A DNA stretch of 64,000 nucleotides, from contig JADJGV010000021.1 in assembly GCA_016707895.1 (NCBI GenBank), positions 1 through 64,000 of the forward strand. Reading direction: 5' to 3'. A program made the translations under genes and the position numbers. Positions 39,335 to 48,919 of this stretch are shown piece after piece. How positions within the stretch are numbered: the stretch's first letter is position 1; each line of letters begins with the position of its first letter. The notes under the pieces were generated by a model that ran no database searches, was not told the origin of the DNA, and was given only the letters and a program-made list of their open reading frames with translations. This DNA comes from Myxococcales bacterium. GTDB lineage: Bacteria; Myxococcota_A; Polyangia; Haliangiales; Haliangiaceae.

Positions 39335-42300
39335 ATGCGTCTGCGAAGTGTGCTGGTGGGTTGTGTGGCGTTGCTCGGTTGCGCCGAGCGCGAAGATGGT
39401 GGCGGCGGCGGGGCCGGGTACGACCGCGAAGTGACCGGCGGCGATCGCCTCGACGCCAAGGTCGCCGGGATCGCGCGAGACCGCGTCGATCTCGATCGCG
39501 TGCTCGACGGCGCGCCGCCGCTGCGCGAGGCGTTCGGCGATCTCGCGGCGCGCGACTTCACCACCACGACGGTGACCCTGCCCACCGCCGGCCCGCGCAC
39601 GTTGACCTCGGTGTTCGCGCAGCAGGCGATCGACGGCCTCCCGGTGCGCGGCGCCTACGCGTACCTCGTGGCCGACGCCACCGACGGCGACGCGCGGCTG
39701 CTGGCGTCGGCGTACCACCTCTACCAGGGCGCGGCGGTCGCGACCACGCCGACGGTGAGCCGCGATCGCGCCGACGGCGAGGCCCGCGATCACCTGCGGC
39801 TGCCGGCGACCGCCGCGCTCACCGGCGAGCTGGCGATCTGGCCGATCGACGGCGAGCTGCACCTGGCCTGGGAGCTGACCGCCGACGGCGACGATCGCCG
39901 CGCGCTGGTCATCGCCGGCGGGCCGCGGGCCGGACGGGTCGAGGTGATCGACGACCGCGTCGACGCCAGCCGCGGGGTGGTGACGGGGTGGACGTGGGAG
40001 GGCGGCGCGCCGCTGGGGCGGGGGCGCGCGGTCGAGCGACCGCTGCCGTCGATGTCGGTTACGGCCAACGGCGCCGTCGCGCTCACCGACGCGGCCGGGC
40101 GCTACCAGCTCGAGGCGGCGGCCGGCGCGCCGCTGGTCGCGTCGCTGAGCGGACCGGCGGTGGTCGTGCGCAACCTGAGCGGGCCGACGCTGATCGCCGA
40201 CCAGCCGGCCGCGCCGCAGGTCGACTTCACGCTCGGGCGGGCCACGGTCGAGGCTGAGCTGGCCCAGACCACCGCGTTCCGCGAGGCCACCCGCGCGTGG
40301 CAGTTCCTGATCGACAACGGCGTCCCGCCGACGGCGTTGGGCGCGCCGCTCACCACCAACGTCAACCTGGCCGACACGTGCAACGCGTACTTCTCGCCCG
40401 CGTCGCGCAGCATCAACTTCTTCCGCGCCGGCGGCGGTTGCCGCAACAGCGCCGAGGCCACGATCGTCGCGCACGAGTACGGCCACTTCGTCGACCACGC
40501 GTTCGGCGGCATCACCAACAGCGGCCTGTCCGAGGGCTGGGGCGACGCGCTGGCGTGTCTGATGTACCGCGCGCCGACGGTCGGCGGCGATCTGTTCGAC
40601 ACCGGGCGCGCGCTGCGCACCTGCGACAACACGTACCGCTATCCCGCGGGCGGATCCGACGAGGCCCACGCGCTCGGCCAGGCCTGGGCCGGGTTCGCCT
40701 GGCAGGTGCGCGCAGGGCTGGTCGCCGCGCTGGGCGAGGCCAGCGGCGACGCCGCGGCGCGGGCGCTGATCTTGCCGTCGTTGCGCACCAACGCGCCGCG
40801 CATCCCCGAGGCGGTGCGCGAGGTGTTCCTGCGCGACGACGATGACGGCGACCTCGGCAACGGCACCCCGCACTACGACCTGCTCCACGCCGCGGCCGAG
40901 CGCCACGGCCTCGGCTTCGTCGTCGAGCGCGATCCCGCCCCGCCCGACCAGGTCGTGGATCTGATCGGCCTCGCGCGGTCGCCGACCGCGATCGACCTGG
41001 CCTGGACCGCGCCCGGTGGCACCGCGGCCCGCTACGAGCTGCGCTGGTCGACGCGGCCCCTGACCGAGGCCACGTTCGCGACCGGCGCGCTGTTGCCGGC
41101 GCCGACCCCGGGCGCCGCTGGCCACCCCGAGTCGCTGACCGCGACGGTCCCGCCGGCCGGCCTGATCCACGTCGCGCTGCGCGTGATCGACGTGCGCGGC
41201 AAGACCTCCCCGCTGTCCAACCTCGCCTTCATCGCGCTGCCGGCGCCGACGGTGGCGTGGGGCGCCGGCGCCGAGGACGGCCTGACCGGCTGGCGCAAGG
41301 ACGGGCTCTGGCACGTCAGCCGCCGCCACGCCGCCGAGGGGGCCGCCGCGTACGGGTACGGCGACGAGGCCACCGGCACCTACGACACCGGCGCGCCCCA
41401 CCGCGGCGCGCTGGAGTCGCCGGTGATCGACCTCGCCGCGCTCGCCGCGCCCAAGCTCGCGTTCGACGAGCTGGTCGACGTCGAGACCGCCCCCGACCGC
41501 GACCGGCTGCGGGTGTCGGTGATCGACGTCGGCGATCCGGCGCGCGTCGTCATGCTCGACAAGGTCACCGGCTCGACCGGCGGCGCCTTCGCGACCCGGC
41601 TGCTCGACCTGGCGCCGCTGGCCGGCCGCAAGGTGCGGCTGCGCTTCGAGGTCGACACCGTCGACGCCAACGCCAACCGGGGCGAGGGCTGGTTCGTCGA
41701 TCGGGTCCGGATCTTCGGCGATGGCACGGCGCCGCCGCCGCCGGTCGCGGGCCTCGTGATCAACGAGATCCTCGCCGATCCGCCGGTCGACTTCGACACC
41801 AACGGCGATCAGGTGTTCTCGCCGCAGGGCGACGAGATGATCGAGCTGGTCAACGCCGGCGCGACGGCGCTCGACCTCGGCGGCGCCACGGTGGCCGACG
41901 CGGTGGCGGTCCGCGCGACGTTCGCGGCGGGCACCGCGCTGGCGCCGGGTCAGGCGCTGGTGGTGTTCGGCGGCGCGGCCCGGGCGATCCCCGGCGTGGT
42001 CACGGTGGCCACCAGCGGGCTGGGGCTCAACAACGACGGCGACGACGTGACCGTGCGAGGGGCCGACGGCCGGGTGCTGGCCCAGGTCCACGTCGGTCCC
42101 GAGGCCGGCCGCGATCAGTCGCTGGTGCGCCAGCTCGACGGCGACGGCGCCAGCGCCCTGGTCGGTCACCGCACCGTGGCCATTGCGCCGGCGTCGCCCG
42201 GGCGCAAGAGCGACGGCTCGCCGTTCGCCGGCGGCGCGCCGGCCCCGCGCCTGCTGATCAACGAGGTGCTGGCCGACCCGCCGCCCGGCTTCGACGCCAA

Positions 42301-42727
42301 CGGCGACGGCGTCGCCAGCGTCGTCGACGACGAGTTCGTCGAGCTGATCAACGTCGGGGGCGCGTCCCTGGCGCTGGGGGGCGCGACCATCGCTGACGCC
42401 ACCGGGGTGCGCGGCCGGTTCGCGGCGGGCACGATGCTGCCGGCCGGTGGCGCGCTGGTGGTGTTCGGCGGCGGCGCGCCCGCGCTGCCCGGCGTGGTCG
42501 CGGTCGCGCTGGGCGCGCTGCAGCTCAACAACGGCGGCGACGAGGTCACCATCCGCAGCGCCGCCGGCGAGGTGCTGGCGACGGTGCGCTTCGGCGTCGA
42601 CGGCGGCATGGATCAGTCGCTCACGCGGGCCCGCGACCGCGACCCGGGGGCCGGCTTCGTGCTGCACCGATCGCTGGCCGCCGCGCCGGCATCGCCTGGG
42701 CGTCAGGCGAGCGGCGCGCCGTTGTAG
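39335..42727 (+). CDS. Secreted zinc metalloprotease lipoprotein
   Basis: 1130 residues from ATG 39335, preceded by GGAGGGAG (39321-39328). The lipobox is CVALLGC. Residues 50-330 look like a propeptide region. The catalytic motif is HEYGHFVDH (His380, Glu381, His384), with a third ligand Glu400 in SEGWGD; this HExxH plus downstream EGWGD is the fungalysin/M36-like gluzincin plan. A fibronectin-III-like segment (about 535-610), an immune-inhibitor-A-like beta-sandwich (about 640-800) and two lamin-tail-like domains (LVINEILADPP and LLINEVLADPP, each with about 150 residues) follow. It probably degrades protein at the surface, fitting predatory life. Whether the lipobox is used or the protein is released is unclear. 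Confidence 0.87.
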   Translation: MRLRSVLVGCVALLGCAEREDGGGGGAGYDREVTGGDRLDAKVAGIARDRVDLDRVLDGAPPLREAFGDLAARDFTTTTVTLPTAGPRTLTSVFAQQAIDGLPVRGAYAYLVADATDGDARLLASAYHLYQGAAVATTPTVSRDRADGEARDHLRLPATAALTGELAIWPIDGELHLAWELTADGDDRRALVIAGGPRAGRVEVIDDRVDASRGVVTGWTWEGGAPLGRGRAVERPLPSMSVTANGAVALTDAAGRYQLEAAAGAPLVASLSGPAVVVRNLSGPTLIADQPAAPQVDFTLGRATVEAELAQTTAFREATRAWQFLIDNGVPPTALGAPLTTNVNLADTCNAYFSPASRSINFFRAGGGCRNSAEATIVAHEYGHFVDHAFGGITNSGLSEGWGDALACLMYRAPTVGGDLFDTGRALRTCDNTYRYPAGGSDEAHALGQAWAGFAWQVRAGLVAALGEASGDAAARALILPSLRTNAPRIPEAVREVFLRDDDDGDLGNGTPHYDLLHAAAERHGLGFVVERDPAPPDQVVDLIGLARSPTAIDLAWTAPGGTAARYELRWSTRPLTEATFATGALLPAPTPGAAGHPESLTATVPPAGLIHVALRVIDVRGKTSPLSNLAFIALPAPTVAWGAGAEDGLTGWRKDGLWHVSRRHAAEGAAAYGYGDEATGTYDTGAPHRGALESPVIDLAALAAPKLAFDELVDVETAPDRDRLRVSVIDVGDPARVVMLDKVTGSTGGAFATRLLDLAPLAGRKVRLRFEVDTVDANANRGEGWFVDRVRIFGDGTAPPPPVAGLVINEILADPPVDFDTNGDQVFSPQGDEMIELVNAGATALDLGGATVADAVAVRATFAAGTALAPGQALVVFGGAARAIPGVVTVATSGLGLNNDGDDVTVRGADGRVLAQVHVGPEAGRDQSLVRQLDGDGASALVGHRTVAIAPASPGRKSDGSPFAGGAPAPRLLINEVLADPPPGFDANGDGVASVVDDEFVELINVGGASLALGGATIADATGVRGRFAAGTMLPAGGALVVFGGGAPALPGVVAVALGALQLNNGGDEVTIRSAAGEVLATVRFGVDGGMDQSLTRARDRDPGAGFVLHRSLAAAPASPGRQASGAPL

Positions 42728-42797
42728 TGGCAGCGCACTGGAATCTTGCAGCCGGAATGGAACCGACGCGTGTCCGCGCAGGCGCGGCCGCGCAGGT

Positions 42798-42825
42798 TTG
42801 ACCCTCGCCGAGCGCCGGGCATAAC
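42798..42825 (+). promoter_or_regulatory. Promoter of the SpoIIE-type phosphatase gene
   Basis: TTGACC (42798-42803), 16 nt spacer, CATAAC (42820-42825). If used, transcription starts near 42832, between the possible starts ATG 42826 and ATG 42838. This argues for the second ATG. Confidence 0.5.
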
Positions 42826-42837
42826 ATGCGACGACCA

Positions 42838-44520
42838 ATGGCAAAGCGGGCTGGCCTGAGCATCTCGGTCAAGATGATCTTGACCACGACCTTTCTCATC
42901 CTGCTGACGGTGGTCGGGTTCGGGGTGCTGAACGCCTGCAACATCCGCAGCGCGTACGACCAGGCGTCGCGCGAGAAGATCGACACGTTCCGGCAGTCGC
43001 TGAACACCAAGGGCGCCACCACCACGCAGGTGTTCGCCAAGGCCCTCGAGAAGTTCCTGATCGACAACCAGGACACCGAGATCCAGCAGCTGGTCGAGAA
43101 GACCGTGCGGCAGGACGAGGGCCTCAAGATCGTCTACGTGCTCGGCCGCGATCAGAACCTGATCGCGTACTGCAAGGTCACGCGCGGCAACGCGACGTTG
43201 TGCGACGCCGGTGGCTACCCGGCCACGATGCACGTGCCGGTCAAGCACGGCTCATGGGAGAAGATCCTCGCCGAGTGGAAGACCCGCGCCACCGCCAACC
43301 AGGCTGACCCGCTGGTGCAGATCGATCTCACCGGCGAGGACGGCAAGCTCGAGGTGTTCGGCTTCCCGGTGTTCGTCGGCGCCGAGCCGACCGCCGCCGC
43401 GGCGGTCGCGACCGATCCCGGCGAGGCGCGGCAGGGCTACCTGGTGTTCGGCTACGACCTGACCCCGATCGACGAGTTCGCCGCGGTCAGCGCCCACCAG
43501 AAGGAGAAGGCCTCGCGCACGGCCGCGGTGCGCACCGGCGTGGTCGGCCTGTTGTTCGTGCTGATCGGGACGCTGCTGGCGATCTTCCAGGGGCTGCAGA
43601 TCTCGAAGCCGATCAAGCTGCTCGCGTGGAAGGCCGATCAGATCGCGCGCGGTGACCTCGCGGCCCGCGTCGAGGTCCGCTCGACCGACGAGATCGGCAT
43701 GCTCGGCGAGAACTTCAACTTCATGGCCGACCAGCTGACGATCTTGCTCCAGCAGACTGCCGAGAAGGCGACGATGGAGAAGGAGCTCGAGGTCGCCAAG
43801 ACGATCCAGGAGACGCTGGTCCCGACCCACGATCCGGTCGACAAGGGCGTGTTCCGGTTCGCCGGCTACTTCCAGCCGGCGTCGCAGTGCGGCGGCGACT
43901 GGTGGACCTGGCACGAGATGGTCGGCGACAAGATCCTGGTCGTGATCGGCGACGTGACCGGCCACGGCGTGCCGTCGGCGATGATCACCGCCGCCGCGAA
44001 GGCCGCGTGCGACGTCGCGCGCTCGGTGCACGGCGACAACGTCGATCCGTCGCTGTTGCTCGAGATCATGAACTCGGCGATCTACCAGAGCGCCAAGCGC
44101 AAGTTCGTGATGACCTGCTTCGCGTCGACGGTCGACATCAAGAAGCGGACGATCACCTACGCCAACGCCGGCCACAACTTCCCCTACCTGTACCGGACCG
44201 GCGAGGGCGGGCAGGGCGAGTTCGGCTCGCTGATGATCCGCGGCAACCGCCTCGGCGACCTCAAGGAGTCGAAGTACGAGACCAAGACCACCGAGCTCCT
44301 GCCCGGCGACATCCTGGTCTGGTACACGGACGGCATCGTCGAGTGCGAGAGCTCGACCGGCGAGGAGTACGGCGAGAAGCGGTTCCGCGCGTCGGTGCGG
44401 CGGGCCGCGGCCCTCGACCCGGGCGAGATCCGCGACGCGGTGGTGACCGACGCCGCCAACTTCTTCGGTGAGACCATGCGCAAGGACGACATCACGCTCG
44501 TCATCGGCAAGATCTTCTGA
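42838..44520 (+). CDS. SpoIIE-type PP2C phosphatase with HAMP domain
   Basis: 560 residues from ATG 42838; ATG 42826 would add four residues but lies before the predicted transcript start. Two membrane helices (about 10-30 and 223-247) flank a periplasmic sensing domain of about 190 residues. A HAMP domain (KPIKLLAWKADQIARGDLAARVEV) and a short coiled coil lead to the PP2C fold: ETLVPTHDPVDKG, GGDWWTW, VIGDVTGHGVPSAM (metal-binding Asp), NAGHNFPY, YTDGIVE and DDITLVIG. It should dephosphorylate a STAS-type anti-sigma antagonist. A STAS-like gene lies 3.8 kb downstream on the same strand. Confidence 0.9.
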   Translation: MAKRAGLSISVKMILTTTFLILLTVVGFGVLNACNIRSAYDQASREKIDTFRQSLNTKGATTTQVFAKALEKFLIDNQDTEIQQLVEKTVRQDEGLKIVYVLGRDQNLIAYCKVTRGNATLCDAGGYPATMHVPVKHGSWEKILAEWKTRATANQADPLVQIDLTGEDGKLEVFGFPVFVGAEPTAAAAVATDPGEARQGYLVFGYDLTPIDEFAAVSAHQKEKASRTAAVRTGVVGLLFVLIGTLLAIFQGLQISKPIKLLAWKADQIARGDLAARVEVRSTDEIGMLGENFNFMADQLTILLQQTAEKATMEKELEVAKTIQETLVPTHDPVDKGVFRFAGYFQPASQCGGDWWTWHEMVGDKILVVIGDVTGHGVPSAMITAAAKAACDVARSVHGDNVDPSLLLEIMNSAIYQSAKRKFVMTCFASTVDIKKRTITYANAGHNFPYLYRTGEGGQGEFGSLMIRGNRLGDLKESKYETKTTELLPGDILVWYTDGIVECESSTGEEYGEKRFRASVRRAAALDPGEIRDAVVTDAANFFGETMRKDDITLVIGKIF

Positions 44521-44661
44521 TCGCGTCGGGGAGACGGGCTTAACAAGGGGGGCGCACCGTGCGACCCGGGGGAGGGCCTACGAGGCGTGCTGAGAGGGCG
44601 ACGGGCGGCGATGTGGGACGAGGTCGGCGGCGTGACCGGCGCGTGACAGGCGTGCGATCGC

Positions 44662-44691
44662 CTGACGCCGATACCCTGTTGCTGATACAAT
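44662..44691 (+). promoter_or_regulatory. Candidate sigma-70 promoter
   Basis: CTGACG (44662-44667), 18 nt, TACAAT (44686-44691) in an AT-rich patch of a GC-rich gap. A start near 44698 gives a leader of about 56 nt with GGAGG (44745-44749) before the TPR gene's GTG at 44754. Confidence 0.5.
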
Positions 44692-44753
44692 TATTACAAG
44701 AGGGGGCCCGAGGCTCGTGTGGAGCGTCGGACCAAGCGATCATCGGAGGCCGC

Positions 44754-47327
44754 GTGCGTACCTACGGAACCTGCATCCGAGCTGTGCTGATCACCGCTGC
44801 CCTGGGCAGCGCCGCCGCCATCCCGCGGTGGATCCCCGCCGCGCACGCGCAGGCCGAGGACGACCTGCGCGAGGGCGACAAGTACTTCGAGGAGGGCGAC
44901 TTCAAGCGCGCCGCCAACGCCTACGACAACGCGATCCGGAAGTACCCGGCGCAGGTGGCGGCCGAGGCCTACGGCAAGCGCGCGGCGATCTACATCATCC
45001 TCAAGGACTTCGACGGTGGCCTCGCGTTCATCCGCAAGGTCGCCAAGGCGCAGCACCCCGAGGCGCCCGAGATCCTCGAGCAGGAAGCGCTGATCCTGTG
45101 GCAGCTCGGGCAGAAGCCCGACGCCGTCGCGATCGCCGAGAAGGTGGTCGCGCGCAAGCCGAAGTCGTTCCTCAACCAGAACCTGATCGGCGAGTTCTAC
45201 TCGAACCGCGATCCGGTCCGGACCATCACCGCCTACGAGGCGTACCTCGCGTCGCGGCCGTCGGAGCTCGAGGGCAACGACGCGTTGCCGCGCATCCGCC
45301 TGGGCTTCGCGTACCTCGGCCGCGCCCGCGCGGCGCTGCGCGACGGCAAGAGCAAGGACGCGGCCGGCGACTACGACAAGGCGGTCAGCCAGCTCGAGAC
45401 CGTGCAGCGCAAGTTCGGCAAGCGCGCCAACGCGGTGGTCAACGCCGACAACGGCCTGTGCGCCGGCTACACCGGCCAGGGGCAGTTCGACCGCGCGATC
45501 GCGGTGTGCGAGCGCGTCGTCGCCGATCCGCGCAAGGTCGACGCCAACGGCTCGGTGTGGTTCAACCTCGGCGTCGCGTACCTGGCCAAGAAGCAGCCGG
45601 TGCGCGCCCGCAGCGCGGCCACCGAGTTCCTGCGCCTCAAGAAGAACGAGGCCCGCGGGTTCATCCTGACCGGCGACGCGTACTTCCAGGAGAAGGACTG
45701 GGCGTCGGCGCTCGACAACTACCTCAAGGCCGAGAAGCTGCTGCGCGCCGGCCAGCAGCGCGAGCAGGTCAACCTGTCGATCCAGCTCGGCAAGACCTAC
45801 CGCCGCCTGCCGTTCTCGGGCACCGGCGCCAACCCCAACCTGACGTTGGCCATCGAGAAGCTCGAGGCCGGCATCGCCGCGTCGCCGGGCAGCTACGAGC
45901 TGTCGACCGAGCTGGGCGGCGCCTACCTCGCCGCGCGCCAGGACGCCAAGGCGCTGGCCACCGCCGATCGCCTGATCAGCGGCAAGGAGTTCGCCACCGC
46001 GTCGACCGAGGACAAGGTCGGCGTGGTGCTGGTGTCGGCCAAGGCGCAGTACAACCTCGGCAAGCTCGCGGTCGCGCGGCAGCGGTTCGAGGCCGCCACC
46101 CAGCTGCAGCCCAAGGACGCCCAGATCCAGCGCGCGCTGGTCGAGACCATCAACGCCCAGGCGTGGGGCGCGCTGGCCAAGGACGACAAGGCGGCGCAGA
46201 ACTTCCTGGACGAGGCCGCCGCGGTCGACCCCAAGTCGCCGATGACCTCGCTCAACATGGCGGTGCTGGCGATCGATCGCGGCGACTGCGACGGCGCCCA
46301 GCGCCACCTGGCCAAGCTCGAGGGCAACCGCCGCGGCTACGCGATGGGCTACGAGCGGCTGCTGGCGCGCAGCCTCCTGTGCAGCAAGAAGCCCGACAAG
46401 ACCAAGGCCGCCGAGCACTACGCGTCGGCCGAGACCGAGGCCAAGAAGAACCAGGCCAACCTGGTGGTGGCCGAGATCTACACCGAGTGGGCGCCGCTCT
46501 TGTTCGAGACCAACCTCGACGACGCGGTCGAGAAGCTCAACGTCGCGGTGCAGTTCTCGGCGCAGGTGCCCGAGGTCGCGACCGCGGCCAAGCGCAACCT
46601 GGCGATCGGGCTGTTCAAGCGCGGCTGGCGCTCGATCAAGGCCGGCAAGGCCGCCGAGGCGGTGGCCGACTTCGAGCGCGCGACCCGCGAGCCGGCGCTG
46701 CTCAAGGGCACCGAGCCCGCGGCGTTCCAGTTCTCGTACGCGCTGGCGCTCCTCGAGAAGGGCGACAACGGCGCCGCCGCCAACATCTTCAAGGACCTCG
46801 CGGTCAAGGGCAACCAGGGCGCGTACCTGCGGCCGCCTTACAACAAGGTCGGCTCGCAGTTCTTCGGCGCCTACGCCAACTACCGGTCGAACTCGCCGCA
46901 GGCCCGGCAGAAGGCCGCCGACGAGTTCACCGCGCTGCAGGGCGGCGCGAGCGGCGCGTTCGCCAGCAAGGTGCGGTCGCTGATCGCGTCGTCGTGGGAG
47001 TACGTGGCCTACGACAGCTGGAAGAGCGGCAAGAGCGGCCAGGCCGACAAGGCGCTGCAGTCGGCCGCCAAGTTCGCCGACGACGACATCCGCCGCCGCG
47101 TGACGATGAACCGCGCGGTGCTGTCGCTGGGCAAGGACCAGCTGCGCACCCTCGAGGACCTCAACGGCACGCCGGCCGAGGCGCTGGTGAACCTCGGCAT
47201 CCTCTACGAGCAGATGGGGCGGCCCAAGGACGCCTACGAGGCGTGGACCAAGGCCAAGGCCCGCGGCGTCAACGCCAAGGACCTGCAGAAGTGGATCGAC
47301 AACAAGAAGCGGTTCTACGGCTTCTGA
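44754..47327 (+). CDS. Large exported TPR protein
   Basis: 857 residues from GTG 44754, with GGAGG upstream. An N-terminal signal peptide (ends PAAHAQ) is followed by many TPRs from residue 40 to the end: for example EDDLREGDKYFEEGDFKRAANAYDNAIRKYP, LGVAYLAKKQPVRARSAATEFL, and LVNLGILYEQMGRPKDAYEAWTKAKARG at the C-terminus. Such proteins scaffold complexes in the periplasm. Lys and Ala are unusually common. It lies in front of the PhnD-like/STAS/kinase cluster, from which it is separated by the dispersed double-hairpin element, so it may be a separate transcript. Confidence 0.83.
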   Translation: MRTYGTCIRAVLITAALGSAAAIPRWIPAAHAQAEDDLREGDKYFEEGDFKRAANAYDNAIRKYPAQVAAEAYGKRAAIYIILKDFDGGLAFIRKVAKAQHPEAPEILEQEALILWQLGQKPDAVAIAEKVVARKPKSFLNQNLIGEFYSNRDPVRTITAYEAYLASRPSELEGNDALPRIRLGFAYLGRARAALRDGKSKDAAGDYDKAVSQLETVQRKFGKRANAVVNADNGLCAGYTGQGQFDRAIAVCERVVADPRKVDANGSVWFNLGVAYLAKKQPVRARSAATEFLRLKKNEARGFILTGDAYFQEKDWASALDNYLKAEKLLRAGQQREQVNLSIQLGKTYRRLPFSGTGANPNLTLAIEKLEAGIAASPGSYELSTELGGAYLAARQDAKALATADRLISGKEFATASTEDKVGVVLVSAKAQYNLGKLAVARQRFEAATQLQPKDAQIQRALVETINAQAWGALAKDDKAAQNFLDEAAAVDPKSPMTSLNMAVLAIDRGDCDGAQRHLAKLEGNRRGYAMGYERLLARSLLCSKKPDKTKAAEHYASAETEAKKNQANLVVAEIYTEWAPLLFETNLDDAVEKLNVAVQFSAQVPEVATAAKRNLAIGLFKRGWRSIKAGKAAEAVADFERATREPALLKGTEPAAFQFSYALALLEKGDNGAAANIFKDLAVKGNQGAYLRPPYNKVGSQFFGAYANYRSNSPQARQKAADEFTALQGGASGAFASKVRSLIASSWEYVAYDSWKSGKSGQADKALQSAAKFADDDIRRRVTMNRAVLSLGKDQLRTLEDLNGTPAEALVNLGILYEQMGRPKDAYEAWTKAKARGVNAKDLQKWIDNKKRFYGF

Positions 47328-47341
47328 GTACGAGATCCATG

Positions 47342-47398
47342 AGGGGCTTTCGCAAAGCCTCCCCCACAAGACGTGGGGCCCCCACCCGAAACGCGAGA
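47342..47398. repeat. Dispersed double-hairpin element, copy 2
   Basis: The same element as at 29237-29296. The 41 nt at 47358-47398 are identical to 29256-29296. Its first hairpin is GGCTTT (47345-47350) with AAAGCC (47354-47359); the arms differ from copy 1 (GGTCTTT / AAAGACC) yet still pair, so the structure seems to be conserved. It lies 14 bp after the TPR gene stop. Confidence 0.75.
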
Positions 47399-47429
47399 AC
47401 CTGACCACCGGCCCAGCTCCGGAGCTCCC

Positions 47430-48356
47430 ATGAACAAGCTCTTCGCCCTCGTCCCCATCGCCGCGATCGTCGCCGCCGGCGCCGCGGTCTACGCGCGCCG
47501 CGGCGAGAGCCAGCCGGCCGCGCCGACCGCGCTGACGATCGGCATCTACGCCCCCACCGTCGAGTTCGGCACCGCCCAGGCCCGCCTGCAGTACGCGCAG
47601 TCGCTGGCCAAGGCGATCGAGGCCCAGACCGGCGCCAAGGTCGACGCCAAGTCGTTCGCGCAGTTCTCGCAGCTCAAGAGCGCCGGCGTCGACTTCGCGA
47701 TCGTCGACGGCCAGTGCTACGCCAAGAACCTGGGCTGGTCGCTCCTGGCCAGCGCCGAGGTCGGCGGCGGCACGTCGCGGCAGTGGGCGCTGTTCGCCGA
47801 CGGCGTCAGCGACATGCAGGGCCTCAAGGGCAAGAAGCTGGCCTACGTCCAGACCGGCTGCGACGACAACGCCTTCATCGACAACGCGATGCTCGACTCC
47901 GAGGTCGACCCGGCGTTCTTCGCCGGGCGGGTCGGCAAGCCCGACATCACCGCCGCGGTGGCCGAGGTCGCGTCGTACAAGGGCGCGGCCGCGGTGTTCG
48001 CGCCGGTCGGCACCCAGAAGGGCCTGGCCAAGCTGTTCGACACCGGCAGCGTGCCCAACCCCGGCTTCGTGCAGATCAACGGTAAGGTGCCGCAAGGCAC
48101 CGTCGACAAGGTCGCGGCCGCGGTGGTGGGCTTCGGCGGCGGTGGCGCGATCAGCGGCTGGTCGTCACCGCAGAAGGGCAGCTTCCAGGGCCTGAACGGG
48201 TCGATGGGCCGCGCGGTCAAGCACGGCGTGTTCGCCAGCCCCGACCCGGTGCGGTTCGAGGCCAAGGACGTGCTGATCGAGCCGGAGACGATCGACGAGA
48301 CGGCGACGACCGGCGTGCGGCAGCACTTCGAGCGGCCCCCGGAGAGGATGGAGTGA
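47430..48356 (+). CDS. PhnD-like periplasmic binding protein
   Basis: 308 residues from ATG 47430. The N-terminus is a hydrophobic anchor (LFALVPIAAIVAAGAAVYA) with no lipobox Cys. The body matches PhnD-type phosphate/phosphonate-binding proteins: TIGIYAPTVEFGTAQARL, LKSAGVDFAIVDGQC, LKGKKLAYVQTGCDDNAF. No ABC permease or ATPase gene is near, so it probably serves as a sensor that reports a ligand to the histidine kinase downstream. The STAS gene begins 1 bp after its stop, so they are one operon. Confidence 0.78.
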   Translation: MNKLFALVPIAAIVAAGAAVYARRGESQPAAPTALTIGIYAPTVEFGTAQARLQYAQSLAKAIEAQTGAKVDAKSFAQFSQLKSAGVDFAIVDGQCYAKNLGWSLLASAEVGGGTSRQWALFADGVSDMQGLKGKKLAYVQTGCDDNAFIDNAMLDSEVDPAFFAGRVGKPDITAAVAEVASYKGAAAVFAPVGTQKGLAKLFDTGSVPNPGFVQINGKVPQGTVDKVAAAVVGFGGGGAISGWSSPQKGSFQGLNGSMGRAVKHGVFASPDPVRFEAKDVLIEPETIDETATTGVRQHFERPPERME

Positions 48357-48357
48357 G

Positions 48358-48858
48358 ATGGCCGCGATCGATCCCGTGACCGACGGCGCGCCGCTGTCCT
48401 GGCGCATCCGTGAGCGGCCGGGCATGACGACCGTGGAGTTCGTCGGTGAGATCGACGAGAACGCCGACTTCGCGGACCTGCGGCGGCGGCTGCGGGGGCC
48501 GGTGGCGTTCATGCTGGGCGAGGTGCGCCGGATCAACAGCTGCGGGGTGCGCGAGTGGGTCAACTTCGTGCGCGACCTGCCGCACGTGACCGAGCTGTCG
48601 TTCTCGCACTGCTCGCCGGCGATCGTCACCCAGCTCAACATGATCTACAACTTCCGCGGGCGGGCCAAGATCCGCTCGTTCTACGCGCCGTACGTGTGCG
48701 ACGCGTGCGGCCGCGAGGAGGAGCAGCTGATCGACGTGCCGTCGCAGGCGCCTGGGATCCGGCCCAACCTGCCCACGTTCGCCTGCCCCGACTGCCAGGC
48801 GGCGATGGAGTTCGACGACCTGCCCGAGCGGTACCTGTCGTTCCTCGCGGAGGCGTGA
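48358..48858 (+). CDS. STAS-like protein with C-terminal zinc ribbon
   Basis: 166 residues. Residues 10-105 fit a STAS fold (SWRIRERPGMTTVEFVGEIDENADF), and GEVRRINSCGVREWVNF takes the place of the D-S-S/T-G loop whose Ser is phosphorylated in SpoIIAA-like proteins (here N-S-C-G). Residues 115-152 have CDACG and CPDCQ, a four-Cys zinc ribbon. The combination is not one I recognise. It is expected to be a target of the SpoIIE-type phosphatase at 42838 and of an unseen anti-sigma kinase. It lies in the middle of the PhnD-like/kinase operon. Confidence 0.72.
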   Translation: MAAIDPVTDGAPLSWRIRERPGMTTVEFVGEIDENADFADLRRRLRGPVAFMLGEVRRINSCGVREWVNFVRDLPHVTELSFSHCSPAIVTQLNMIYNFRGRAKIRSFYAPYVCDACGREEEQLIDVPSQAPGIRPNLPTFACPDCQAAMEFDDLPERYLSFLAEA

Positions 48859-48919
48859 GAACCTTCCGTGGGGCCGCCGGCTCCTGACCGACCCGTCACG
48901 CCAACCCAGCCGTACCCGC

